Positions 35,501-42,777 of a DNA stretch of 64,000 nt are shown piece by piece (the first letter of the stretch is position 1; the number at the start of each line of letters is the position of its first letter). The stretch spans positions 62,001-126,000 of the IMG/VR virus record IMGVR_UViG_3300010157_000032. One strand, written 5' to 3'. The stretch is from a virus. The position numbers were made by a program, and so were the translations under genes. The notes under the pieces are model-generated. The model saw nothing but the letters and a program-made list of their open reading frames with translations. It was not told where the DNA came from and searched no databases.

Positions 35501-38500
35501 AGAAATAAGTCTGCATTAGATGTATCTAAATTAATTGGTAATCCTAGAGGAGAAGGATATACATTTTTAGCACTAACTGGGCTAAATTCGTTCAGTCTAA
35601 TAAATGCTAAACAATATTTAAGCAACACTGATGTAGTGTTAAGTGTCGAATACTGGACAGTTGACAAGACTGATCAAAATATACACAGCCAATGGAAGAT
35701 GATTAGCAACGATTCTGCAGTCACATTACCAAGTGTCATCGAGAAAAAATTATTTGATAGTTTATGCGGTCGTGATGAAGCTGGTAGACTGGTTCCGGAT
35801 CCTACATTACCAATTAAATTAAAATACGGAATTGAGAATAGACCTCGACAAGGCATGTTTGTTAATAGATTTGAGGCTCTTAAACAGTATATAGAGCATG
35901 CAAATAGTATTATGTTATCTGAGCAAATTGTCAGTAATTGTGACATAAGTGCTTTAAAATCATACGATCCTGAGCCAAATATGGATAAGGGTTTATATGA
36001 TGTTGTGTTTGATACTGACTTAGAATTAAGATTTGCAAATATTGTAAACTTTGTAAGAGCATCTGCAAGTCCTGTGATATCAAACGGCAAAATAGTCGGA
36101 GTCACAATTACTAATCCAGGTAAAGGATACCTAATTGCCCCATATATTTCTATAGTTGGAACCGGAGCAAATGCAATAGTTAGATCAATAGTTAATAATC
36201 TAGGACAAATTACCGGCACTGAAATTATCAATGGCGGCTCCGGCTATTCTGATGCAACAGTTTGTTTGATTAGAGATTACTCAGCACTGGTTCATAGCGA
36301 TAGCCAGGCAAGTAATAACTGGAGTATATATTCATATGACGGATATAATCAAGTATGGTCGCGTATTATTACCCAGGCATACGATGTTAGGAATTTTTGG
36401 ACGTATGCAGACTGGTATGCTCTAGGCTACAGCCAATTTAGTGCGGTTGACTACTCTGTATCGACTCTGGCAGATCTGAATAGTATCACAGTTCTTATTG
36501 GCCAAGTTGTTAAAGTTAGAACAACAAATTCTGGTGGTTGGGAGTTATTATTAAAATATAATGAATCAACATCAGTTGATTGGACGTTATCTTATAAAGT
36601 AGTTGGTATTCAAAACGGTACTATACAATTTAGTTCTACACTTTATGAATTTGTTGATACTGGAATAGGATACGATGGATCTACATTTGACGGTAGTTCG
36701 TTTGATATTGTAGCCGCAGTTGAATTACGTATCATTTTAAAAACTATAAAAAACAAGATTTTTATTAATACATTAAAACAAGAATATTTAAATTTATTTT
36801 TTACCGCGGTACGATATACACATAGCGAACAATCTTATATTGATTGGATATTTAAGACTAGCTTTATACGAGCTGAACACAATGTTGGTACGTTAAATCA
36901 ACCAGTAACATATACACCAGACAATCTAGGTAATTTTGAAGATTATATCGCAGAAGTGAAACCTTATAGAACGAAGATCCGAGAGTACATAAGCAATTAT
37001 GATAATATCGATAACGGTAGTTTAGCTGTTACTGACTTTGATCTGCAACCAGTATACGAAAATAATCAAATTTCGTTAATTAATACCTATGTCGCAGATG
37101 GAGTAATCCAAGCCTCAGATCCCTTAATAAGATCGTATCCTTGGAAATTTTGGTTAGATAATGTTGGATATATTGTAACTGAATTGCGGATAGTGTCTGG
37201 CGGCAGTGGATATGTAACTGAACCTACAGTTGTTATTACAAGTAATAGCGGCAAAGGAGCTACAGCTAAGGCATTATATACTAACGGCGTGATCAATAGA
37301 GTAATACTGTTAACACCTGGTTCTGGATACTTGTCAGCCCCAACAGTAACAGTAAACGGCGGACTATCAGCCACCGGGGTACCGGCAGTTGTAGTAGCGG
37401 TCATTGGCGATAGTCCTGTTCGATCAACGCTAGTTAAAATAAAATTTGATAGATTAACACAAACTTATTATATTAATCAGTTAGAAAACACTGAAACATT
37501 TACCGGATCAGGAGCCAAGTTACAATACAAACTACAATGGGCTCCCGATATTCGAATTGGAAAATCTAAAGTAATTATAAATGGTGTGCCTGTGTTGCGT
37601 GAATTATATAAATTTGCCACTGTAACATCTAAGACTAAGGGGTATACAACATATGCAGGGTCTATAACATTTACAACACCCCCGGCAATCGGGGCCGTTA
37701 TAGAAGTTTCTTATATAAAAAATTGGGATCTTCTAAATGCGGCAGACCGTGTGCAGTATTATTATAATTCTTCGTCTGGTAATCTAGGTAAAGACCTTGC
37801 ACAGTTAATGACAGGAATTGATTATGGTGGTGTGATCGTAACCGGGCTAGGATTTGATTTAAGTTCTGGATGGGATGCTCTACCGTATTTTTCAGACAAG
37901 TGGGATAGTGTTGATCCAACATTTGACGATTATATAGTAACAGCATCTGCCAATCAAAAGGTATTCACATTACCGTATAATCCACCTGCTGGCACACAAA
38001 TCAATGTGTATCATTTACAAAGTCATATAGATTCGTATGTTTCTGACGGTGCAAAATTAGAATATATTTACAGCGTGTTGTCAGAATTGCCAGTGGTGAC
38101 GGTAGTTCGCACAGTATCTAGTGCAACACAATCGTTGTTAGTTAATAGCGCAGGGCTCCCTACGCTTACTATTGCAAGTACAGTCGGATTAAAAATTGGC
38201 GATGTAGTTACATGTAGCTCAACGGCAGCATTTAGCTATAACACAAAAATAACAGCAATACCATCGGCAACAACAGTTAGTCTGAGTCAAATTATATTTG
38301 TTGATGTCCCATCAGCTAGTTCAATAGTATTTACTAGAACATTAGTATCACCGATTGATGTTACTATAAACAAGAATGGATCTATCATCCTGGTAAATCC
38401 AATTGCTGCCGGCAGTACTATAAAAATATCTGGCAGCTTGGCTCCGGTTAGAATTGATGATCCGGCATACAGCACCCTTCAACAAAAAAATCTCGATGCT

Positions 38501-41239
38501 GTGATGTATACTCCTATAGTAGGAAGTCCGGGACAGACTATTACTCCACTTGATAACGGAACTGCAAGCGTTGTAACTCCGAGCCAGATATATGATGCTG
38601 GACAAGCATCAACAGTATATACCTCCTCGGATACTACCGTTGATGGTGAAATAATTAACAATAGTATTTCTAATATTATTGAACTACCTCCAGAGTATTC
38701 AGTACTAGCAGGCGATAGATTTATATTCCGTAAGAGTACAAGTGATGGTGCAATAGTTCCACAGAATGTTGATTACGATACTGCCATCACCGGCGGAACA
38801 ACTGCACACGATCTTAGCGGAGCGTTCACCACAGCAACTGGATTTGCAGCCGACGATATAATTATGGATGGAGATGGATTAGTAACACCTACGTCTAGCC
38901 CAGCTCCTGAAGAAGTCGTACCTGGACAGATTGTAGATACCTTAGCAATAAAAGTGTACGATCAATTTAGTTCGGGTAGTGCAAGGTTCAAAGTAGATAG
39001 GTACTTTAGTGACGGAGTAACATCATCATACTCGATATCACAGCAGCCTAATAGCCCACAAGCAGTGGTTGTAAAATTAGGAAATGTAATAGAAACTCAG
39101 GTTGATAATTATACTGTTGATTATCGTAATAAATTAATTAAATTCAACACTGTACCGCCCGCCGGACAAGAAATTGGAATATTCAGTGTAGGATTTAATG
39201 GTAATAATATTTTAGATATTGACTATTTTGTTGGAGATGGAGTAACGCAAGAATTTGTCACTAGAGCAACCTGGTTAGATACTATTACCACATTAGTTTA
39301 TATCGACGGAGTTGTTGCTAATGCAGAGTTGTTTAAGACTGATTCTAGCTATTCGTTTACTAATGCAGTTGGCATTAGATTTATTACACCTCCGGTAGCA
39401 GGCGCTCTAATAAATTTTGTTATTGTTAGCGGAAATCAACATACATTCTCAATTACTAAAGCTGAGCGTATTACACCTAATGGGAGTTCTACATCGTTTA
39501 TACTAGCAAATCCTATAGGTACAAGTATCCCGAACGAATCTAATATTATTGTTAGAGTTGGATCTAATATTCTTCGAGCACCAACTAATAGTTACTTTAC
39601 TATAGGCGGTAACAGATTAAACTATACAATCGATGCTACTAAGTTTAGACCATATGAACTTACGATTGACAACATACAAGTTATCGCTGATGGTAAACTA
39701 CTAGTGCTGGGTAACGATTATATTGTTGACATTGGCGGGATCGCTATTAAATTGAGTAGACCTACTTATAAATTTTATGCCGGTAAACAACTAGTTGTTA
39801 GTGTAAATGTAGGAGCAGATTATTCGTATAATCCTCTTAACAATACAATTACATTTAATACAGCTCCTGCACTTAACAGTGTAGTAGAAGTGATCAGTAG
39901 TTATCAGCATAACATTTTAGATGTTGAAAGAACCACAACAACTATTTCTTCAGATTTAAGTATAACACCTGATACTTTAGAATTTTATACGTATACTGCC
40001 CTGAGTACTGGTCGTATAGAGCTAGACAGACCGGTCATAGATGACAATTATGTTTGGGTAATGAAGAACAACACATTACTGATTCCAAGTTCTGATTATA
40101 AAGTCAATGATGATAAAATCAGTATTCAGTTGGCAGCAATACCAACAGATGCTGATAATATATCAGTAATGCTTTTCAGTAGCAGAATAATAACATCTAG
40201 CATTTCTTATATGCAATTTAAAGATATGTTAAATCGTGTAATATACAAACGACTAAGTCTTAACAAACAAACATCGTTAGTTAATGATTTGCTTTGGAAC
40301 GATACTATAATCACTGTCAAAGATGCTAGTAATTTTGATATTCCTAATCCATCACAAAATAAACCCGGTATCATTGAAATCCGAGGCGAACGAATCGAAT
40401 ATTTCGCTCTTACTGGAAATGTGTTAAGTAGATTACGTCGGGGTACTTTAGGAACAGGAACTCCGGAAATCCATATAATTGGATCAAAAGTTCAAGATAT
40501 CGGTCGATCAGAAACAATTCCATACAGTGATAAATTAACAGTTGACCAAATATTGTCAGATGGTACAAATATTGTAAATCTAGGGTTTACACCAATGACC
40601 AGTGTGGTTGCTACTGGAAAGTACACAAGCACATCAGAATGGACATATGCTACAGGATACACATCTTCAATCCCAGTAGGGTATGTACAAGCAGACGACA
40701 TTGAAGTATTTGTCGGTGGATATGATTCTAGCTTATCATGGGCCGCAGGAGTTGTCTATAATGTTGGAACAGTAGTAACTGTGGGTAGTTATACCTACAG
40801 ATGTATTACACAGCATACTAGTAGCTCCAAATTTAGCACAGACAGTAGTAATTGGACTTTCTTTATTGGAAATATTCGACTAAAGAAAACTCCTTATAAA
40901 GTACACAATGTTAATATTGCTCCTTACAGCCCCGAAGGTGATGTGCAACTAGATGCAGATTTTGCAGTTAACGGTACTTTATCTAGTATTCGTCTTACTA
41001 ATAAATTAGCAGTAGGAACTCAAGTTACAGTTGTTAGACGTACTGGCACAGCTTGGGACGGTTCTATTAATATTCTAAATGACGATGGCGATATCTCTAG
41101 ATTCTTAAAAGCTACTCCTGGAGTATGGTATACTGATTACAATAAATATTTGCAACAAACAACAACATCCAATTCTACATTTGATTCAACAATTGGAACA
41201 TTTGATGCAACAAACACTACATTTGACCAAGGAAACTAA
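26495..41239 (+). CDS. 7: Giant baseplate wedge protein, gp7-like, 4,914 residues
   Basis: 4,914 residues against 1,032 in T4 gp7. The gp7 role is assigned from its place after gp6 and from its start (LLPAFYRTEANKKFLQATLD, then FYSWDPHIDWDKFVNFQNYY). By eye it holds: four or five short modules of the carbohydrate-binding (CBM5/12) type, W-x-Y-x-G-x-V-x-Y-x-x-x-x-Y (near residues 1435, 1560, 1745, 2290 and 4750); FG-GAP-like beta-propeller repeats (about 2200-2800: FGSTITFGNN, FGSSIAVSGD, FGQSISLSDS, FGNKVSFMND); paired GGSGY motifs (about 3190-3265 and 3560-3625); and many fibre-type beta domains to the end. The ATG follows GGAGTAACAA. It may combine wedge and receptor-binding roles. Confidence 0.75.
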   Translation: MVDNVNPNGSNSGLTLNLLPAFYRTEANKKFLQATLDQLYQPGSIKKTNGYIGRENAKSSTGSDIFVEASDSTRQNYQLEPALTVTDSIGNVTFFKDYIDYINQLNVFGANTSNHARLNKQEFYSWDPHIDWDKFVNFQNYYWLPYGPDLITIYGQQLAIESTYTVTLESELNNNQYLFTPNGFTRNPVLRLFRGQTYTFEINSPGNPFSFKTARSLGIADRYEIPTLSDHAVTNGTITFTIPSDAPSLLYYQSESDLNLGGVIAIYNITEDTFINVTDEILGKKQYKLANGTQLSNGMKLAFGGNVSPDMYMSGKYYVDGVGTSIRLIPETILEITSPYTTVTDILFDSDAFDTEPFDNASGFANTLDYIVINRASRDYNPWSRYNRWFHKDVINASSAFNNAIANLDQKYRAIRPIIEFNADLKLFNYGTVALDDIDLVDDFTTDVFSTIEGTFGYNIDSTALQEGHRILFTADTDILVKNKIFEVRFIDIQHINGVKQIHLVEIIEPIENHVVLVRQGKINQGQSYWFNGTAWKLAQKKTVTNQPPLFDIVDSNKISYGNTEVYNGSTFTGTSIFSYKKGKGVTDPSLGFPLAYQNVSNIGDIVFNFNLATDAFEYKKTTAIISQKINVGYLVTQDYAGNVVYENGWKRSVVNTLQAAVRLYKNSNKTNNFNLDIFDDVNNLEDLVVQVFVNGKRLDWPQWSIKSESDYKQIVLKTDISLTDVLTLKAYAAQPINSKGYYEIPISLQNNPLNDEINEFTLGEVIDHVNSIVDNLGKIFVGVFPGESNLRDLGNLSEFGTKFVQHSGPSSLSLYHITSPQNNIVQALELSRDEYSNFKRNLIAVAESLGVDADSRTLVDIILLQITKDTPKTHPYYFSDMLPFGASLITNLNVVDYRIKLYPLTNSFNLEKLSPSAVGVYLNNTQLIHGRDYTFVSQNFINVSAPLVNGDIITTYEYESTDACFVPETPTKLGIWPKYEPKLYLDTSYVTPRWMIQGHDGSQVLAYGTYGDSGHSDYRDGILLEFEKRIYNNIKINYDISICDFAKIIPSYNRTNDYSIDEFNKVLAPSFYKWTGLVGVDFTKPLSYDRSNSFTYNYAGHSSPDGRNVPGYWRGIYRWMLDTDRPNLCPWEMLGFSIEPKWWTTLYGPSPYTNDNRPMWQDIADGMVREPGKPAVYLSDYAKPFLMDHIPVDENGNIVSPAISGLASGVFTVSTDNNFVFGDVSPVESAWRRSSHYPFSVVLASILLTPAQSFGALLDRSRIVRNIAGQLINSDTGLRIRPADVVLPSIYSSTTRVQTAGIINYIVDYILHFTFSNNLKSYNMYRTELKTLLPKLSYRVGSFTNKEQFNLLLDSKTPLSAGSVFIPKEDYDIILNTSSTVRKITYSGVIITKLQTGFEVKGYSITQPYFKYYRYIKTGAKINIGGISETYSTWTAYQQYGAGTNVRYNNVYYRVQSTHTAAATFNPAYYQALPDLPIVGGANAALRSVWDRTESIDVPYGTLFSSIQDVVDFLLGYGEWLKDQGFIFDEFNAKLGTVSNWESSAKEFLFWTTQNWSASTTKWQDWTPTISVPYGNIIRYNGDYYSALFNVPPSEIFDTNLYTKLAGLSDIGSSVLSVSPSASKLVFNAPLTVVEDINNPFNGYEIFKVDGTPLSSIFLDSYRNGNLVSYTTKTTDGIYCASFYLVQLEHVAILNNNTIFNDTLYNPGTGYRQERIKLAGYITSGWYGGLDIPGFIFDQAKIQEWEPWKDYALGDTVSYQSFYYSATAFIAGALVFKASLWTKLTEKPTPKLLPNWTNIATQFTDFYSLDDDNFSSTQQKVAHHLIGYQKRRYLGNIIKDDVSEFKFYQGMVREKGTLNVLKKLFDVLSSENKESLVFYEEWALRVGQYGASNSFENIEFVLDEALFRNNPQGYLLLNQQDPTLNVFINQQTPNSVYLKPLNYNSSPWPALPTYNQYFRDAGYVDSADVFLTLGSLSDITSQDITTFSNGAYIWVTFEKNSWNVYRYTDINLVVTNVTYDKTLKILTITAQDIVNLKVGSYIGLAQISILQGFYKIETVTLNSFTVSANITGFPVPTFTQSAELVVYALKSQRVDSIDSIDTALPNVINNGELVWTDKNFNDLWTVWKYGTVYQQSLINNFNPQDNLEYGLTVAMNKAGNISAVGTAIGQIITYDKASPKSPWIQRQVILPPFIARANLNLISDIARVVGFSPDGSYMAIGSPFAGSASHNFVGAWVSGTIYGPNLIVSIDPLSNGNIQFYKAMAITSDSPLNSYKWKRIPYITVSQAGSWSQYDSYPVGALVTYNDVQYRAILPTFGNTTVIITAIDGFTGRLTTTSTASLEPGRLLKFESTGAFGGIIPTQNYYVLSIDNSTQFTITDTYNGTNFVLLTSGKGRMTVTQEAPSAPSAGVSSWTRVKDQIGPSAHGVVSLYSKDTNNIYTLVDTIISPNITANEQFGSTITFGNNNLFIGAVGNNNNTGAVYGLVYTEFLEATTGYNPVGSSFSTIVVSSTVGIREGMYVRGIGFTGDQQVEAVINSVTLVLTGSPNSTPSGTLNFISIGWRYQPVLPITGTVAGSNFGSSIAVSGDNSVLAIAAAGGTVGGSVTVFFNINEVAGSQQLISNSDINFGQSISLSDSSEYLIISDDSASKILRPQIGNVYIYKFNGINYGTTPYQTLVDHHPEPNGRFGNKVSFMNDYKTIVVYSLYGDTANAMTFNTGGVTTFDKNSTTFSTKNSDSGRIDIYDNYFTKWVFSESLATTNQSSDGFGTGFAVGNDHVFVSAPNAVDYDNLQQPYISGRVYYYGKQPNTHTWETYKQEIEKPNISRVKKAFLYNRTTNQLIRYLDVVDPAQGKIPGPAEEEIKFKTFYDPAHYSVGDDRVNIDARSAWSKDQVGTLWWDLRTAKFIDSYSSDVVYRNSTWNSLAIGASIDIYEWVSTTNLPSAWDKIADTGAGVALGISGKSLYGDSCYSTRQVYDNVSKKFKTTYFYWVKNKKITPDIPGRNKSALDVSKLIGNPRGEGYTFLALTGLNSFSLINAKQYLSNTDVVLSVEYWTVDKTDQNIHSQWKMISNDSAVTLPSVIEKKLFDSLCGRDEAGRLVPDPTLPIKLKYGIENRPRQGMFVNRFEALKQYIEHANSIMLSEQIVSNCDISALKSYDPEPNMDKGLYDVVFDTDLELRFANIVNFVRASASPVISNGKIVGVTITNPGKGYLIAPYISIVGTGANAIVRSIVNNLGQITGTEIINGGSGYSDATVCLIRDYSALVHSDSQASNNWSIYSYDGYNQVWSRIITQAYDVRNFWTYADWYALGYSQFSAVDYSVSTLADLNSITVLIGQVVKVRTTNSGGWELLLKYNESTSVDWTLSYKVVGIQNGTIQFSSTLYEFVDTGIGYDGSTFDGSSFDIVAAVELRIILKTIKNKIFINTLKQEYLNLFFTAVRYTHSEQSYIDWIFKTSFIRAEHNVGTLNQPVTYTPDNLGNFEDYIAEVKPYRTKIREYISNYDNIDNGSLAVTDFDLQPVYENNQISLINTYVADGVIQASDPLIRSYPWKFWLDNVGYIVTELRIVSGGSGYVTEPTVVITSNSGKGATAKALYTNGVINRVILLTPGSGYLSAPTVTVNGGLSATGVPAVVVAVIGDSPVRSTLVKIKFDRLTQTYYINQLENTETFTGSGAKLQYKLQWAPDIRIGKSKVIINGVPVLRELYKFATVTSKTKGYTTYAGSITFTTPPAIGAVIEVSYIKNWDLLNAADRVQYYYNSSSGNLGKDLAQLMTGIDYGGVIVTGLGFDLSSGWDALPYFSDKWDSVDPTFDDYIVTASANQKVFTLPYNPPAGTQINVYHLQSHIDSYVSDGAKLEYIYSVLSELPVVTVVRTVSSATQSLLVNSAGLPTLTIASTVGLKIGDVVTCSSTAAFSYNTKITAIPSATTVSLSQIIFVDVPSASSIVFTRTLVSPIDVTINKNGSIILVNPIAAGSTIKISGSLAPVRIDDPAYSTLQQKNLDAVMYTPIVGSPGQTITPLDNGTASVVTPSQIYDAGQASTVYTSSDTTVDGEIINNSISNIIELPPEYSVLAGDRFIFRKSTSDGAIVPQNVDYDTAITGGTTAHDLSGAFTTATGFAADDIIMDGDGLVTPTSSPAPEEVVPGQIVDTLAIKVYDQFSSGSARFKVDRYFSDGVTSSYSISQQPNSPQAVVVKLGNVIETQVDNYTVDYRNKLIKFNTVPPAGQEIGIFSVGFNGNNILDIDYFVGDGVTQEFVTRATWLDTITTLVYIDGVVANAELFKTDSSYSFTNAVGIRFITPPVAGALINFVIVSGNQHTFSITKAERITPNGSSTSFILANPIGTSIPNESNIIVRVGSNILRAPTNSYFTIGGNRLNYTIDATKFRPYELTIDNIQVIADGKLLVLGNDYIVDIGGIAIKLSRPTYKFYAGKQLVVSVNVGADYSYNPLNNTITFNTAPALNSVVEVISSYQHNILDVERTTTTISSDLSITPDTLEFYTYTALSTGRIELDRPVIDDNYVWVMKNNTLLIPSSDYKVNDDKISIQLAAIPTDADNISVMLFSSRIITSSISYMQFKDMLNRVIYKRLSLNKQTSLVNDLLWNDTIITVKDASNFDIPNPSQNKPGIIEIRGERIEYFALTGNVLSRLRRGTLGTGTPEIHIIGSKVQDIGRSETIPYSDKLTVDQILSDGTNIVNLGFTPMTSVVATGKYTSTSEWTYATGYTSSIPVGYVQADDIEVFVGGYDSSLSWAAGVVYNVGTVVTVGSYTYRCITQHTSSSKFSTDSSNWTFFIGNIRLKKTPYKVHNVNIAPYSPEGDVQLDADFAVNGTLSSIRLTNKLAVGTQVTVVRRTGTAWDGSINILNDDGDISRFLKATPGVWYTDYNKYLQQTTTSNSTFDSTIGTFDATNTTFDQGN

Positions 41240-41241
41240 CA

Positions 41242-42108
41242 ATGTCACAGCAACTTATTAATTTAGGATCAGCACCTAACGATCATTCGGGCGATTCATT
41301 GCGTACCGGTGCCCAAAAAATAAATGCTAATTTTACTGAATTGTATACTAGTACAGTAATTCCCTCGCAAGTTGGAAGTGCTGGCTTGTTTTTAAGTACC
41401 AACGGTACAAATTTATCTTGGCAAGCCCCTACAATCAATAATGTAGTGTTAACAACTAATTCTTATGCAGATCCCACATGGATTACCAGTCTAAGTTACG
41501 CTAAAATAAATGGAGCTCCCGCACAATATACATTGCCAACCGCTAGTACAAGTGTATTAGGTGGCGTTAAAGTTGACGGTATATCGGTGGTAATTAGTGG
41601 TGCAGGAGTTATCAGTTCTCCAGCACAGGTTATTCCTACTGCAAGTGCTAGTACATTAGGCGCAGTAAAGATTGACGGCGTTACGGTTACCTTAAACGGT
41701 AGCAGCCAGTTAGTTGCCGCACAAACAACTATAGTAAGAACTACTGTGTCTGGAACAACACAAACAATTGCCGCAGGCTCCTTTGACATTATTACTATTA
41801 CTGGTTTTAAAAGTTATGCATTGCTATCTATAACAACCAGCGCGGCAGCCTGGGTATCAGTATATACCTCCACAGCAACGCAGGCAGCAGATGCAAGCAG
41901 ATCAATAACAACAGATCCAGTTCCGGGCAACGGAATCGTAGCTGAGATGATTTCAACTACTGCAAAAACACAAAAATTTACCCCAATGGTTATGGGATTT
42001 AATGACGAAGTGGTTCCAAATAACAACATACAATTGAAAGTATACAATAATGGTGTTGCATCTGCCGCTATAACAGTAACTCTTGCTCTAATCCAGCTAG
42101 AACGTTGA
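41242..42108 (+). CDS. Short tail fibre or baseplate-attached protein
   Basis: 288 residues. The start LINLGSAPNDHSGDSLRTGA followed by QKINANFTELYTS is a widespread N-terminal motif that docks fibre proteins to the baseplate. Then come two copies of a short repeat (TASTSVLGGVKVDGISVVIS and TASASTLGAVKIDGVTVTLN) and a beta-rich C-terminal domain of about 110 residues (TIVRTTVSGTTQTIAAGSFD onward). It lies 2 bases after the giant gene and has AAGGAAAC before the ATG. Receptor or carbohydrate binding by the C-terminus is inferred. Confidence 0.65.
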   Translation: MSQQLINLGSAPNDHSGDSLRTGAQKINANFTELYTSTVIPSQVGSAGLFLSTNGTNLSWQAPTINNVVLTTNSYADPTWITSLSYAKINGAPAQYTLPTASTSVLGGVKVDGISVVISGAGVISSPAQVIPTASASTLGAVKIDGVTVTLNGSSQLVAAQTTIVRTTVSGTTQTIAAGSFDIITITGFKSYALLSITTSAAAWVSVYTSTATQAADASRSITTDPVPGNGIVAEMISTTAKTQKFTPMVMGFNDEVVPNNNIQLKVYNNGVASAAITVTLALIQLER

Positions 42109-42137
42109 TAACATTAAACTAGCACATTATAAACATT

Positions 42138-42145
42138 GATAAATA
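42138..42145 (+). promoter_or_regulatory. Late promoter GATAAATA before the fibre genes
   Basis: NATAAATA core followed by C, 21 bases before the ATG at 42166. It should drive the small structural gene and the following collar-domain fibre and its paralogue. Confidence 0.7.
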
Positions 42146-42165
42146 CCATATAAAGAGAGACCATT

Positions 42166-42774
42166 ATGCAGAGTAAAGACGTAACTGGAATACATATAGA
42201 AGGGCATATTAAGATATATAACCCTGAATCCAAAGAAATTTATGTTAACAAACGTAATGCAATCCATTACGAAAACATTAGTATTGCTCTAGCACAAAGC
42301 ATGGCTAACAGCGGACAAGGGTTTGTCTATCAAATGGCGTTTGGCAATGGCGGTACAGCTATCGATCCTACAGGAATTATCACGTATCTAAGCCCAAATA
42401 GTTCAGGATCAAACGCTAGTTTATACAATCAAACTTATTCTAAAATAGTTGACGGGCGTTCAAGCAATAATATTGATCCAACCCGCAATTATATTGAAAC
42501 TCGACATGTGACCGGTACAAATTATACTGATATATTTGTAACTTGTTTATTAGATTACGGCGAACCTGGTTCACAGAGTGCGTATGATACAACGTCTGAT
42601 GGCGCTAATGCATTTTTATTTGATGAGTTAGGATTACAAAGTTATAGCCCAACTGGTCAAAGTTTATTGTTAACACATGTTATTTTCCATCCTGTACAAA
42701 AAAGTTTAAACAGATTGATTCAGATCGATTATACTGTGCGTATACAAAGTTTGACTGGCCTGGTAGGAGTTTAA
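42166..42774 (+). CDS. Conserved phage virion protein, function unknown
   Basis: 202 residues. The text IHIEGHIKIYNPESKEIYVN, NAIHYENISIALAQSM and VYQMAFGNGGTAIDPTGIIT recalls a conserved group of T4-like structural proteins that usually lie beside fibre genes. The rest is beta-rich (YIETRHVTGTNYTDIFVTCL, LTHVIFHPVQKSL, QIDYTVRIQSL). No catalytic motif is seen. Late promoter control and the 4-base gap to the collar-domain fibre support a baseplate or fibre connector. Confidence 0.6.
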   Translation: MQSKDVTGIHIEGHIKIYNPESKEIYVNKRNAIHYENISIALAQSMANSGQGFVYQMAFGNGGTAIDPTGIITYLSPNSSGSNASLYNQTYSKIVDGRSSNNIDPTRNYIETRHVTGTNYTDIFVTCLLDYGEPGSQSAYDTTSDGANAFLFDELGLQSYSPTGQSLLLTHVIFHPVQKSLNRLIQIDYTVRIQSLTGLVGV

Positions 42775-42777
42775 TAA

